NCBI GenBank assembly: GCA_911728435.2
Contig: OU452209.1
Coordinates: 11,142,869 to 11,206,868, forward strand
Reading direction: 5' to 3'
Length of the DNA: 64,000 bases
Origin: Apoderus coryli
Taxonomy: Eukaryota > Arthropoda > Insecta > Coleoptera > Attelabidae
Shown here: piece by piece, positions 53,641 to 64,000 of the stretch
How the letters are laid out: every line of letters begins with the position of its first letter
Position numbering within the stretch: position 1 is the first letter of the stretch
The notes under the pieces: generated by a model
What the model was told of the DNA's origin: nothing
Database searches by the model: none
Seen by the model: only the letters and a program-made list of their open reading frames with translations
Translations under genes and position numbers: made by a program

Positions 53641-54304
53641 GATATCGATACTCTCAAAGCACTGTATTTACACTTAGTAACTAACACTTAAACGAACTAA
53701 TATCACTATATTTATTTTCCCGATTTATTTAAGCTATATATTCCTATGTCACAACACTGTTCGCTACTATGGACTATTCACTTCATAACTGATCCTCTGT
53801 CCCTCGTATACGTTGGTTATTTATATGGTTTTTCTCCTTTCTCGAATGCTTCCAGTAAATAGTCGTTTGTTCTACAACATTCTGACGCGCCTACGAGAAC
53901 GATTACATCTGATTACAATAGTATAGCCAACGCTGTGTTCCCGGATGTATTTATTTATCTCTAAGCGTAGGGGACATTTTAATATTCGTCACAATAATAT
54001 CATCAAGCCAAGTCTCGGTAAGGATGATTAGATGAAACTTTCCACAAGAAATAGCGTTCTAAAATGTCTCGCTTTCCTGTTTTTCAAATATTTTTTTCGA
54101 ACTGTAGTGGCTTATTTCTTTTAGAAAATAAAGATTATGGCCTAATAAACCTGTTCATTCAACTAAAAACCTATTTCCAAACACCGATTTCTAAAACCCA
54201 TGTACCAATCGCAACGTTATTAATGATATTGAAGGAATCGGTTTCAATAAAACCTTATAATACCAACATCAGCTCTTTTACTATCCTCATTTGGAGGTCA
54301 AATT

Positions 54305-54895
54305 GATGTCATATAGGTATACTTCTTCTAAGGCGTTGGATAGGATGGATCATGGTATTCTGATGCAGAAATTGGATCAATTCTGCTTTGTGGCAAACTT
54401 AAAGTTGTTTTTTAATTCGTATCTGAGAAATCGAGCTCAGTATGTGTTTTACAATGGATGCCAATCTCACAGATTTGTTGCATCCTCTAGGGTTCCTCAA
54501 GGCTCTAACTTGGGGCCACTGTTTTTTCTGTTGTTTGTTAATGACTTGGTAAATAAGCTGGACTGCGATCAGTTGATGTTTGCGGATGATCTTAAGTTGT
54601 ACTCTTTAGTTCGGAACATGACTGATTGTGTTAAATTGCAAAACAATCTATTACTGATCGAAGAGTGGTGCAACTTGAATAAACTCTCTTTGAATCCAAT
54701 CAAATGTAAATACGTTAGTTTTACCAGGAGGAAAACGATCACTGATTTCAATTACTCCATTGATAACATTCATATATCTCTTTTTGAATCTGCCACTGAT
54801 CTGGGAGTAATTTTTATTCTAAATTTACATTCACTGAACATATCAACAATTCTGTGCTTCAGGCAAGTAGAACCTTTGGTTTTATAGTTAGGAAT
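54305..54895 (+). pseudogene. LINE reverse transcriptase relic, tandem copy 2
   Basis: As copy 1 but without the internal TAA: CAA (Gln) stands where copy 1 has TAA, so the frame is open from 54291 through RVPQGSNLGPLFFLLFVND and FADDLKLYSLVRN to the shared frameshift at about 54813. The gene was already broken before the duplication. Confidence 0.85.
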
Positions 54896-55734
54896 TGCAG
54901 AGGATTCAGAAATATCGATACTCTCAAAGCACTGTATTTACACTTAATAACTAACACTTAAACGAACTAATATCGCACTATATTTTTTATTTTCCCGATT
55001 TATTTATACTATATTATGTTTCTATGTCACAACACTGTTCGCTACTATGGGCTATTCACTTCATAACTGATCCTCTGTCCCTCTTATACGTTGGCTATTT
55101 ATATGGTTTTTCTCCTTTCTCGAACGCTTCTAGTAAATAGTCGTTTGTTCTACAACATTCTGGCGCGCGTACGTCCATTCCAGATCTATACTGTAAGCGA
55201 GGCACATTCTACCAAATTAACACAGCGCTGCCCGGACGAGGTACAGCCTATTAAATCTGTACAGAGTCGCCTCTGGTTAGTTTGAATCGCAAGCTTTCGA
55301 GAACGATTACATCTGATTACAATAGTATAGCCATACGCTGTGTTGCCGGATATATTTATTTATCTCTAAGCCTAGGGGACATTTTAATATTCGTCACAAT
55401 AATATTATCAAGCCAAGTCTCGGTAAGGATAAAAGATGAAACTTTCCACAAGAAACAGCGTTCTAAAATGCATCGCTGTTCTGTTTTTCAAATAACTCAG
55501 TTTTTTTGCTCTGTAGAGGCTTATGTCTTTTAGATTATGGCCTAATAAACCTGTTCATTCAATCAACAAACCCATTTCCAAACACCGATTTCTAAAACCC
55601 ATACAACTGTAACAATCGCTCGTCCTTATTAAGACTTTGCGAAATCTTCATATAGAGCATTTACCCTCTGACGTTCGTCCAATATCTCACAAATAAATTG
55701 AGAAAATGTTGACGTTGACGATATGGAGGATGCG

Positions 55735-55860
55735 AAAATTCAACTTAGAAATGAGAGAAAACGGTAAATGGTGGTGATTGGGTGTGTCAGTTTTGTGACT
55801 CGAAGATCGATCTGTTTAGCCATCTTAAGGTTCACAACAGAAATCCCTGATTTGGAAAAA
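55735..55860 (+). pseudogene. LINE ORF2 C-terminal zinc-finger relic
   Basis: After EDAKIQLRNERKR, a shifted frame gives VCQFCDSKIDLFSHLKVHNR ending at a stop: C-x-x-C...H-x-x-x-H, the terminal finger of several LINE ORF2 proteins. The inverted, gapped counterpart is at 49710-49790. Confidence 0.6.
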
Positions 55861-56619
55861 TTCATAATCATTAGCAAGTGAATGCTGATGATGATTCGAA
55901 TACTTTGGTCCATAAAAGACTGTAAATTTTGTATCGAATATAACTGAAATATCCCTAACCGTTATACATTTTGTGTAAGTAGGTATATCTGAACCTAGCT
56001 CTGCTGTCAAACTAAACTAGGTTAAAAAACACGATCATTCAATGGTAAAAAAAATTTTAAGCATTAACGCATACCTTCTTTACATTATTCATATCGTCGG
56101 ATATGTATCAAAAATAAATTTATCAATTCTTATAATATCTCACCGACAAAGTAACAAAGGATTAGTGGCTAATCCTTTTATCGTCTGTTTGATGTTTCCA
56201 ATATATTCCAATACATTATAAAGACTGTGTTGAGTGTGTATAATATGTTGTTAACATGTTTGAAATGTATATTTACTTATTTATTTGTTGTTATAAGTAC
56301 CTATGTAGGTACCGATATGGTGAATGTTCATATAAAATGTGTGTACAAACAGAATGAACATGAAACAGAAAAACGTCAAAAAGAGTTGCATCAAGTCAAA
56401 TTTATAATTTAATTAATTTTCTTAAACTGCCATATCTGTCCAAGGTGACAATAATGTGTATGTTTAATATTTAACAATATTAGTTAGACTCAAATTAAAT
56501 TGATACTAGAAACTAGAATAGTATATTGTGCAAATGTAAATGTATAATTATTAAGAAGATTATTATGTTATATTATTATAATTATTAGTTATAGGTGTAA
56601 ATTCATTAGCCAATGAATT
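55861..56619. other. AT-rich DNA, nothing recognised
   Basis: No coding or repeat motif could be assigned. Confidence 0.4.
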
Positions 56620-56857
56620 AGACATGTAATTTTATATTATTGTGTATCTATTCTTTTTTTGTAGGGTAAAATTTTCAATTTGTATTTTAAGCCTTGTTTT
56701 ATGTAGACAAGCTTTGCTTAAGCAAAAACAAGGTATTATTTTGTACTAGAACATGATGTATCAGCTATTTACATATTTATTACCCAATGTATTTATACTT
56801 TATTATTATTTTGTAAAAGATTATTGGTGGTGAATAAATATTATTATTATTATTAAC
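56620..56857 (+). repeat. 3'-end fragment of a (TTA)n-tailed LINE
   Basis: Ends with GGTGGTGAATAAATATTATT and further ATT units at 56857, the same tail type as the fragment at 50736-51970 but + oriented. The palindrome AGACAAGCTTTGCTTAAGCA lies in the UTR. No coding part. Confidence 0.5.
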
Positions 56858-58229
56858 CAACATGAAATGACATATATTTCCTACGTTTGCAAATCATACG
56901 AGTAGGAAATGGTAATTTCATGTGAGTTTCCACAATACTTTTTCTACGACTGTTTTAATGCTTTTGAATAAATTAAACATAATTGTTAGAAAAATACTTG
57001 TTTCTCGAAACATACCTATATTCGCCCTGCTGGCGTAAGCCTAAATACGATGAATTAAAAGTATTAAATTTACTAGGTCTGGTGGTGTTAAACTATGTTC
57101 ACTATCACTGTTTATCATTATTATAAACAATAGCTATGAACAGATTATGGTTAAAATATTTCGCCACCGTGATTTACTTTCGGACACAAATTTTCTTGTT
57201 TAAATTCCACATTAGGTCTTCGTATACCATATGATGTCCATCCGATCATATTTACATTAATCTAAGAAAATAATACGTTGCTAAAAATTATTTGTTATAT
57301 TCATATATTTATTTGCAAACTCCAATCCTTTTTCTTTTCGATTAATCATTAAGCCAATACTTTTTCCAGTCACTGTAGGTATTTTTAGTACTGTCGGTAT
57401 TCTTTTGCAGGTATCATTATATTATACGTGCATTTTTAAATATATAAATGAAAAACAGCATTACAATGTACTATATTTTCAAATTGTGATTGAACATAAT
57501 ATAATAAACACCCTAGCCAGGGTCATCATCAGTTGGGTAGAATTACATAACTTAGCGGAAAGAAAATATTACAGCAATTTTTTTTACCGATGGCTTGACA
57601 CTTACATATCAATAATAAATATAGTTTTTCTTCTTATCGATCATAATATAGTTTCCGAGATACGAAAGAGATCCGAAAAGTGATATTTTTCAAACCGGCC
57701 CTGTATATCGAAAACTGCATGTGTTACCCAAACTATGGTTAAGGCATCGTGAGTTTCACAAAAAAGTAGCGAAAACCGAATCCCGCTAACTTTCCAAATA
57801 ACGGAGCTACCCCGCAATTACAACGAATTTTCGACACCCTGTACACTACCGAAGTTGATATTTTACAACGTTAGTGTTATTATTATTAAACTGAAATTGG
57901 ACATCATTGTCCGTTAACAAAGAATAAATAAAGAAAAAATAAAATAAATAAATAAATAAAATAAATTATATAAATTCAATTCAATAAAAAAATAAGTTTT
58001 ATCAGTTTTCTTGAACCTTTTTACCTCTATTTTAATATTTTTTTTTGGGTTTTTTTTAGGTTCGATAATTGAAAAATGTTGTTCCATCATTTTACATTTA
58101 AACATGTACAATGTTAATAAACAACTATGATTGTCAAGAATGAAAATTTGTGACTGTTTGGTTTTTGTTTGTATGTATTATTTTAAGAAGAAAGATTTTT
58201 AAACAACCTAATGATGTAAATAAATGTAC
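56858..58229. other. Non-coding with scattered mariner-type ends
   Basis: CACCCTAGCCAGGGTC at about 57507, GGCCCTGTATATCG at 57697 and GACACCCTGTACAC at 57834 look like ends of mariner-type elements packed within 340 bp. No transposase relic was identified between them. Confidence 0.4.
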
Positions 58230-58265
58230 CTGAGGAAGGCAGCGTTAATGTGCCGAAACGCCGTA
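58225..58265 (+). other. Hammerhead-like structured motif, site 4
   Basis: CTGAGGA at 58230-58236, one extra A, GGCA...TGCC stem, then GAAAC at 58255. Flanking arms are less clear (GTAC at 58226-58229 pairs with GTAC near 58269). Located about 65 bp before the BEL/Pao 5' LTR. Confidence 0.35.
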
Positions 58266-58498
58266 TCAGTACTATATATTTATTTTAATAAACTGCCCAT
58301 GCTTGAAATACATTACTTTTGAAAACAACATTGTTTGCGCCTCATTTTGTTCCGTTATTGATTTCATAATGATTTATATCAGTTGGTTAGGCAATTAGCT
58401 TCTTGGGGAACCCTAGAATGTGGTGCATGTTGCATTGATCAATATTTAAATTTACTTTACTTTATCCTAAAACGCTTGCGCGTACCTAATTCCAAGAG

Positions 58499-58674
58499 CA
58501 TTGTGTTTATTAAAATATAGTGTGTCAGCGCTTGGATAGTACCTGTCAACTAACAACAGATGGCGTTATCATATACCAGAAATTTATTAATGAACGACTG
58601 AAGTTGATAACGCCGTCTGTTGTTAAATGATGGTACTAACCAAGCGCTGACACACTATATTATAATACACAATG
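58499..58674. repeat. Hairpin MITE with 7-8-bp target duplication
   Basis: Ends CATTGTGT...ACACAATG; the arms match through ATATAGTGTGTCAGCGCTTG and AACAACAGA[TC]GGCGTTATCA, so the 176 bp fold into one hairpin. CCAAGAGC occurs immediately on both sides (58492-58499 and 58675-58682), a 7- or 8-bp target duplication that points to a hAT- or P-like mobiliser. Confidence 0.88.
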
Positions 58675-58682
58675 CCAAGAGC

Positions 58683-59059
58683 TAACTAAGAATATTTAGC
58701 GCCTATTGACCATCGCTTTTTTGGCCAAATCTGGCAAGCCTGCATTCACGAATAATTATTATGCAGATTTTGTTACTATCGATCGAGTTTGTTATGAAAT
58801 TTGAACAATCGATATCGTACATTTTCAACCGATAAAATGGGAATATTTTTAGTATAAATACAACAATAACTAGAAACTACACTAATGTTAATAAATACCG
58901 ATGTTTGATCCGATACATCGGCACTATCGTTGGCAAAGCCCAGCGGTATATCCAATAAAATGTATTGATATATCTGCTAAATTTTATATCGTTATAATGA
59001 AGCGTAAATTGTCGATGTGACTATGGATATTTTTTATTCCGATATATCGATATTTTGAT
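58683..59059. other. Insert DNA within the 5' LTR, nothing recognised
   Basis: AT-rich, with several ATCGATAT-type words. No coding relic. Confidence 0.4.
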
Positions 59060-59350
59060 AATATACCTACCTATGGGAAATACAAAGAAAGAGCAAATCG
59101 GGCGGCAGTGGAATACCGGAGACGTTTTCCAAATAGGAAAGACATGCCTAATCTAGTCCTCGCACATTTATAAATGTTGTAAGTACAACGTTTGTGAGAT
59201 ACTGGTACATTGCAAGCTCAAACGGGTGGACAAGGAGGACAGAATAATTTAGAACATGTAGTGGCTGTACTAAATTTAATAGAGGAGGAACCGTCCATAA
59301 GTACTACGGAGATTACAAAAAGATTGGGAATATCTCAGAACAAGGAGGAT
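59060..59350 (+). pseudogene. mariner-like transposase N-terminal HTH relic (DUF4817 style)
   Basis: The + strand reads YKERANRAAVEYRRRFPNRK, then DTGTLQAQTGGQGGQ and AVLNLIEEEPSISTTEITKR then LGIS. This is the order (A-x-x-x-Y-x-x-R-F-P-x-R ... R-x-T-G-x-x ... V-E-x-x-P-x-[IV]-S-T-R-x-[IL]-A-x-x-L-G-[IV]-S) of the double HTH at the start of an arthropod mariner-like transposase group. A matching element end (TTCACCCTGTA) is at about 59996-60006, where the insert ends. Confidence 0.7.
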
Positions 59351-60003
59351 TCTGAAGGAGAACTGGTTTCAACCGTATCACATACAAAAGGTACAGGCAC
59401 TAGAAGTAGTTCAGTGGTTAAGCGCATCAACAAGTGTGGTGAAGTTAACGATGGTCTCTTTGAACATTTGCTGTTGTAGTGCTTTGAAGTGCTAGTGTTA
59501 TTTGCATTTCAGTGTTTTTTGTTGCCCTTTGGGGTTTTCCTAACGGATGGGATTCACCTTGTGATCGTCGGGCTGAGTACCTGACATTAAACAAGAAGAG
59601 TGGACGAGGTAAATCAAGCGGTCCCCAGGAAGTTCAAAAATCATGGCGGCATGGCATGTTAGACCTATCCGAAAGGTAGGAGCTTACGTAATATTTAATA
59701 TTTCGCATGATTGAAGTCACATAATCATCTACATTTTCTAAATAAATGTTTTACATTAAATGCTCGGTAAATCGATACACTTGGCAACATGGCGCTGTAT
59801 CATAATATTTGCTAATGTCTAATTTAAACTTCAGTTGGGCAGGCGTTCATAGGCGTCGTAAAAAGGGAGTTTAACATAATTTACAAAAAAATTATTTTCA
59901 GCCTTAATAAAAATGTTGGAAATTTTTTGAAAGGCGATTCTGTTAAATCTTATTTTTCTCTACCTCTAGTTAAAATTTTTGTACTGAGTGATAGTTCACC
60001 CTG
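59351..60003. other. Rest of the insert in the 5' LTR
   Basis: Mostly non-coding. Ends with CACCCTGTATA overlapping the resumed LTR, consistent with the right end of a mariner-type element. Confidence 0.45.
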
Positions 60004-60033
60004 TATATAAAAGTACTAAATTATTATAATTAC

Positions 60034-60125
60034 AAATTAAAAGGATTTCATGTCCGTAAATATAATAAATGAAAAATAATTTAATGGCAAAGCGGACTAA
60101 AATTATTTAGTCCGCTTATAATTAC
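60034..60125. repeat. 92-bp insertion in the 5' LTR with a 10-bp direct repeat
   Basis: Absent from the 3' LTR. TTATAATTAC occurs at 60024-60033 and 60116-60125. The insert contains the palindrome AGCGGACTAAA-ATTA-TTTAGTCCGCT. A tiny MITE with a 9-10-bp target duplication or a local duplication would explain it. Confidence 0.75.
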
Positions 60126-60668
60126 GATTATTAATATTTGTGAATTTCCGATTTGCTTAAACCCGCTTTGTATTGTAATTGATTGGAGAGATTTACTGGA
60201 ATTCAGCAGGGCCCTGCGCAACAGATGCTGCAAGACTATAAAGGTAAGTGAATTACGCTGCCTTTTATTAACTTTGCAACGCACGCCTACATTTATTGGT
60301 CCTCCGTCAGCCGGATTAATTAGATCAGATTAATGTCGCGAATAATTATAAATCTTCTTGTTTAAGACGCCATTTTGATCCTTTATTATTATAAACAATA
60401 TTTATAAGGTCGTTTTGCTCGCATATATTTTCTTTCCTTCTTCAACGCATTATTGTCTACCGTAGTTAGAATATTCTAATAGTATGTACATTTAGGTATA
60501 CGATAGGTATTCCGCAAAAAAATAAATACATTAAATATTTAAATATTATTTTATAGTGTCCAAAATATAGGTCCTTTATACCTATAATAATAATAATAAT
60601 ATTTAATATACGCTGTTCTAGTGTGGTAGATATTTGTGCTAAATTTATTTACAAATTTCGGGTTTAAA

Positions 60669-61799
60669 ATGGCCACTGTTGCCGATAAACTCAAAAAGCA
60701 TAAAGCTGAACAACGCTACATTAATATAGATCAGATACGGGATGATTTCGAAAAGAATCAAAATGTTATCGTGTCTAGCCTAGCCGGTACAGATGATGCG
60801 GCTATGGCTACTGAAGATGAGGCTCATACGTCATTCGAATATGATTACTTTGGTATCAAGTCGATATATAATGATTTATTTAAAGTGAATCTTCGAATGA
60901 CTCAAACTCTAGATACATCCCTCGTAAACACGCAACGCATAAGAACACCGGAAGTTAAAATATCTGGATTTTCGGGTGATATTAAATTTTTTAACTCGTT
61001 CATTCAAATATTTAATGCTATTGTTCATAACAATGATGCTTACTCGAATGTGGAAAAATTTAGTATTTTACTGTCCGTCTTAGATGGTGCACCTAAATTA
61101 CTTCTACAAAGATACGAACTCTCAGAGGAAAATTATTTAACCGCTTATGATGTCTTAGTTAGAGAATACTCGAATTCGCGCGCCCTCGCTTGTGCGTACT
61201 GGAATGAAGTTGATAATTTTCCGCGATTAAATTCGGAAAATCCTCAACAACTTGCACAGTTGATCGAAACTTATGAGAATAACTTAGCGGCACTTTCCAA
61301 TTTGAAATATCCTGTCCAGCAATGGGATTTTATTATAGTCAATATGATATTAAAACGTCTGGACTCTGACACAATTTCTCGCTTTGAGTTGCAGTGTGGA
61401 CGCAGTGAACTCCCTTCATATCGAACATTAATGGATTTTTTACATAAACAGAAAAACGCCTATGCTACTAGAGCTATGATATCGCCAATTAATAAAAAAA
61501 TAAAATCTCCCAATTTATCGGCCCATAAACCCGCTTACGGTAATCAAAATTCACGCTTTCGTACTTCGTCATTATTAGCAGCTGGAAATGCTACTAACGA
61601 CAATGCTAATCTACGCTGTTCTTTTTGTAACGGTGAGCATAGTTTATACAAATGTAATAACTTTATTGCTAAAACTCCTCAAGAACGCTATACCTTAGTT
61701 AAGCAAAATAAATGGTGCATTAACTGTCTCAGTAGAGTACACATATTGAAATTTTGCAAATCGCAATCTACGTGTCGCTCATGCGGCTCAAAACACTAA
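60669..61799 (+). pseudogene. BEL/Pao Gag (nucleocapsid) region
   Basis: Start chosen at MATVADKLKKHK; an upstream in-frame Met is less likely. Residues of about 100-250 show the BEL-type Gag core (PEVKISGFSGDIKFFNSFIQ; FSILLSVLDGAPKLLLQRYE; AYDVLVREYSN), and the end has two zinc knuckles, CSFCNGEHSLYKC and CINCLSRVHILKFC followed by CRSCGSKH. Gag packages the element's RNA. The frame stops at 61799 right after the second knuckle, where intact elements continue into protease; an indel near 61795 is the cause. Confidence 0.85.
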
Positions 61800-62420
61800 C
61801 TAATGTAAACTCTAAACAACAATTGTCTACAACGCCTTCGACCACTGCCGGTATGCAACAATCTACAGTGTTTCCACAAGGTAGTGCATTGGGTTCAAAT
61901 CAAAGTAACCCCGCCTTATGTGACGCCACTGGTGCGCTGAGTTTAAATGTGCAATATTCGAACACTAGTGGTAAAGAAAATTCGCAAGTTCTATTATCGA
62001 CGGTTCTCTTAGATATACGTGATATTCGAGGTAATTATCAACGTGTTCGCGCTATTTTGGACTGTGGATCGCAGGTTAGTTGCCTTACTAAAAGGATGGG
62101 TAATAGGTTGGGTCTATTGCGCTATAATCTGTCAATGTCTGTCCGTGGATTAGGTATGAATAATTCTATGGGACATTCAGGGGGAGTTATGTGTGTTATT
62201 AAACCCATTGCTAAGAAGGAACCCGCTTTGAATTTGGAAGCCGTTGTACTGGAAAGGATTTGTTCAGATTTACCAAACACCAATATTGGATATAATTTAT
62301 CACATTTAAAAACATTAAATCTTGCTGATCCGCAATTTTATCAATCCTCCCCGATTGATATGCTGTTGGGCGCTGATGTATTTCATCAAATATTAAAAGA
62401 TGGCATTATACGATGGTGAA
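61800..62420 (+). pseudogene. BEL/Pao protease region
   Basis: In the frame opened from 61754, RVRAILDCGSQVSCLTKRMG contains the aspartic-protease active-site D103 (D-[ST]-G in most; here D-C-G), and SPIDMLLGADVFHQIL is the flap/second conserved block (DILIGAD in relatives). It ends at TGA 62417-62419; the normal continuation GEPSAINTEFGWII is in another frame, so a frameshift sits near 62405. Confidence 0.82.
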
Positions 62421-62839
62421 CCCTCCGCAATTAACACAGAATTTGGTTGGATAATCATGGACAAAGCTAAGTCTTTGACTCCGCACATTTCTGCGAATTC
62501 ATTGTTTGTTTCAGTTGATGTTGATTTGGACACAACAATCAAAAATTTTGGGAAATTGAAGAACCCCCGCAACGTGAAATTCTTGATCCAGCGTAGGAAG
62601 GTTGCGAGAATATTTTTAAAAGGTCGCACTATAGATTACCTTCTGGTAGGTATGTTGTTCCGCTTATTTTTCATAAGATGATTAGGCCTAGATTTGCTGA
62701 TTCTCGTACTTATGCTTTAAGACGTTTTTTAAGCCTAGAAACGCGCTTGAAATCAAATCCAGATTTGCGAACGCAATATGTCGAATTTATATTGGAAATT
62801 TTCAAAACCGCAACCGAGCTGGAAAAAGTTATTTGGTAA
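62421..62839 (+). pseudogene. BEL/Pao pol: start of reverse transcriptase, truncated
   Basis: EPSAINTEFGWIIM, then after a shift FWEIEEPPQREILDP, a TAG, EGCENIFKRSHYRLPSGRYV, and ADSRTYALRRFLSLETRLKS NPDLRTQYVEF: the N-terminal segment of BEL/Pao RT. It stops before any catalytic motif; no YVDD is present. The junction to integrase follows within about 30 bp. Confidence 0.8.
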
Positions 62840-63418
62840 TTCAACCCACCTTCCGCTCCACATTTCGGTGGATTGTGGGAAGCCGGTATTAAGTCGGTAA
62901 AAACGCATTTGTTCCGAACGATCGGTGATCAGATTCTCACGTACGAGGAACTATATACTGTCCTTACGCAGGTCGAAGCGCTTCTTAACTCGCGTCCGCT
63001 TTGTCCTGTCAGTTCAGATCCGAACGATTTTTCGGTGTTAACGCCGGGTCACTTTTTAACATTAGAACCACTTTCTGTCTTACCTGATCTTGACCTCTCC
63101 CACTTAAAGATGAATCGGTTGACTCGCTGGCAATTGCTAACCAGGCTTCATGCCGATTTTTGGAAACGCTGGCATTGCGAATATCTACACACATTGCACC
63201 AGCGTTCTAAGTGGACTGATTCACCGACTTCGACCCAACCGGGTACACTGGTGCTGATCAAAAATGATAATAATTTGTCACCGCTACATTGGTTTACTGG
63301 ACGCATTATCGAGGGTCATCCTGGTAAAGATGGCGTTACCAGGGTTGTCACTATTAAAACCTCCAACGGGATACTTAAACGACCGGTGGTAAAGGTTTGT
63401 CCGCTACCACAAAATTAA
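62840..63418 (+). pseudogene. BEL/Pao integrase C-terminal part
   Basis: FNPPSAPHFGGLWEAGIKSV carries the last catalytic Glu (E in LWEAG) of the integrase D,D-E core; then LTQVEALLNSRPLCPVSSDP and LTPGHFL, HADFWKRWHCEYLHTLHQRS and the C-terminal DUF-type domain PGTLVLIKNDN to VVKVCPLPQN, stop at 63416-63418. The zinc-binding HHCC domain and both catalytic Asp are deleted. Confidence 0.88.
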
Positions 63419-63549
63419 ATTTATTTATTTTCTTTCGTTAATTAGTTTATAAGGTTTATAATAGTTAGATATTTTGGAATGGTTTTCACTCACCATTCTA
63501 TCTGCTCTTTAGTTATTGTTTTTTAATATGATTTAAAGGTGGGTGGGAA

Positions 63550-63960
63550 TGTTTGCGCCTCATTTTGTTCCGTTATTGATTTCATAATGATTTATATCAG
63601 TTGGTTAGGCAATTAGCTTCTTGGGGAACCATAGAATGTGGTGCGTGTTGCATTGATCAATATTTAAATTTACTTTACTTTATCCTAAAACGCTTGCGCG
63701 TAATTCGCTGCACCAAATAAGTGCGCAGAAGCAGAGACGTTGATTGACCGTCGGCGGCGTGAGAAAAACCGCTGTTCGCCATATATATATAAAAGTACTA
63801 AATTATTATAATTACGATTATTAATATTTGTGAATTTCCGATTTGCTTAAACCCGCTTTGTATTGTAATTGATTGGAGAGATTTACTGGAATTCAGCAGG
63901 GCCCTGTGCAACAGATGCTGCAAGAATATAAAGGTAAGTGAATTACGCTGCCTTTTATTA
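63550..63960 (+). repeat. BEL/Pao 3' LTR
   Basis: 411 bp from TGTTTGCGCC to CCTTTTATTA, nearly identical to the two parts of the 5' LTR (single-base differences such as AACC[AC]TAGAATG, GTGC[AG]TGTTG, CCCTG[CT]GCAAC). TATATATATAAAAG inside could serve as TATA. The last 40 bp of the window after 63960 diverge from the sequence following the 5' LTR. Confidence 0.88.
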
Positions 63961-64000
63961 TCTTCTTTTTTTTGAGTTTGTATGCGCCTGAAAACGCATA

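Larger units (their letters stand above)
52915..55605 (+). repeat. Tandem duplication, two copies of a ~1.3-kb unit
   Basis: Copy 1 (about 52915-54190) and copy 2 (about 54190-55605) are nearly identical over the segment CGCAACGTT[GA]TTAATGATATT through the RT relic, the LTR-like repeat and the ending GATTTCTAAAACCCAT. Copy 2 contains about 120 bp near 55165-55295 that copy 1 lacks (there, TCTGACGCGCCTACGAGAACG is joined directly). Each copy joins an RT fragment and the LTR-like repeat, so that junction predates the duplication. Confidence 0.9.
58332..60270 (+). repeat. BEL/Pao 5' LTR, interrupted
   Basis: 58332-58483 (TGTTTGCGCC to GCTTGCGCGTA) and 60004-60270 (TATATAAAAG to CCTTTTATTA) match the 3' LTR. 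Between them lie 1.5 kb of foreign DNA, and about 105 bp of LTR present in the 3' copy (TTCGCTGCACC to GTTCGCC) is gone. A second, 92-bp insertion sits at 60034-60125. Confidence 0.88.
58332..63960 (+). mobile_element. Defective BEL/Pao LTR retrotransposon
   Basis: Two matching LTRs (5' from 58332, 3' at 63550-63960) enclose gag, protease, the start of RT, and the C-terminal half of integrase, in BEL/Pao order and sequence style. The 5' LTR is invaded by other elements. pol has a deletion with its junction near 62825-62845 that removes the RT core, RNase H and integrase N-terminus. A purine-rich tract AAAGGTGGGTGGGAA directly precedes the 3' LTR. No target duplication could be matched at the outer ends, and the 3' LTR may be cut short at 63960. 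Confidence 0.88.

Noticed and set aside
58327..63965. Target site duplication for the BEL/Pao element
   Set aside because: The bases before 58332 and after 63960 do not match, and the 3' LTR end may be truncated, so none was reported.
1..64000. CRISPR arrays, operons, ribosome binding sites or bacterial genes
   Set aside because: None seen; the window is eukaryotic with spliced exons and transposon debris.

Overview
This is a window of nuclear DNA from an insect. It is very AT-rich and holds one recognisable host gene, the ParaHox homeobox gene caudal (cad), on the + strand in three coding exons (3319-3793, 42955-43250, 43732-43872; 303 residues predicted). Intron 1 is about 39.2 kb and intron 2 about 0.5 kb. 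The order of insect is not fixed by what I can see. The style of the repeats (frequent TAGGTACCTA strings, many mariner-like relics, the LINE types) would fit Hemiptera, possibly aphid-like, but this is a weak inference.

Layout. 1-3318: AT-rich upstream DNA with one hairpin repeat, then a GC-richer block with two inverted CCAAT boxes before the cad start. 3319-3793: cad exon 1. 3794-42954: intron 1, full of transposon relics. These include hAT, several Tc1/mariner lineages, pogo-like pieces, a tyrosine-recombinase relic, a 1.1 kb inverted repeat, an ACGTTT-rich terminal-inverted-repeat element, and two 5'-truncated LINEs that still have long open reading frames (25520-27769 and 40226-42679). 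The 3' UTR of the first LINE is interrupted by an apparently complete 2.4 kb DNA transposon (27848-30259) carrying one intact 566-residue gene. 42955-43872: cad exons 2 and 3, with a tRNA-like SINE between them. 43873-58331: cad 3' UTR, then more relics: mariner with a hairpin inserted in it, Harbinger, a Crypton-type tyrosine recombinase, LINE pieces, and a 1.3 kb tandem duplication. 58332-63960: a defective BEL/Pao LTR retrotransposon whose 5' LTR has itself been invaded and whose pol has lost most of reverse transcriptase, RNase H and the first part of integrase.

How it fits together. Apart from cad, every coding-like segment reads as transposon-derived, and most are broken by stops and frameshifts. 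The best candidate for an under-described system is the 27848-30259 element. Its ends match as inverted repeats (CACAGGCC...), it is flanked by TA, and its single long ORF has a zinc-ribbon-like start and a plausible D/D/E plus CxxC...H layout of an RNase H-fold transposase. Other points worth checking are a one-residue insertion in the Caudal homeodomain and a short structured motif resembling a hammerhead ribozyme core that recurs at least six times. All protein family assignments come from reading motifs by eye; no searches were run.
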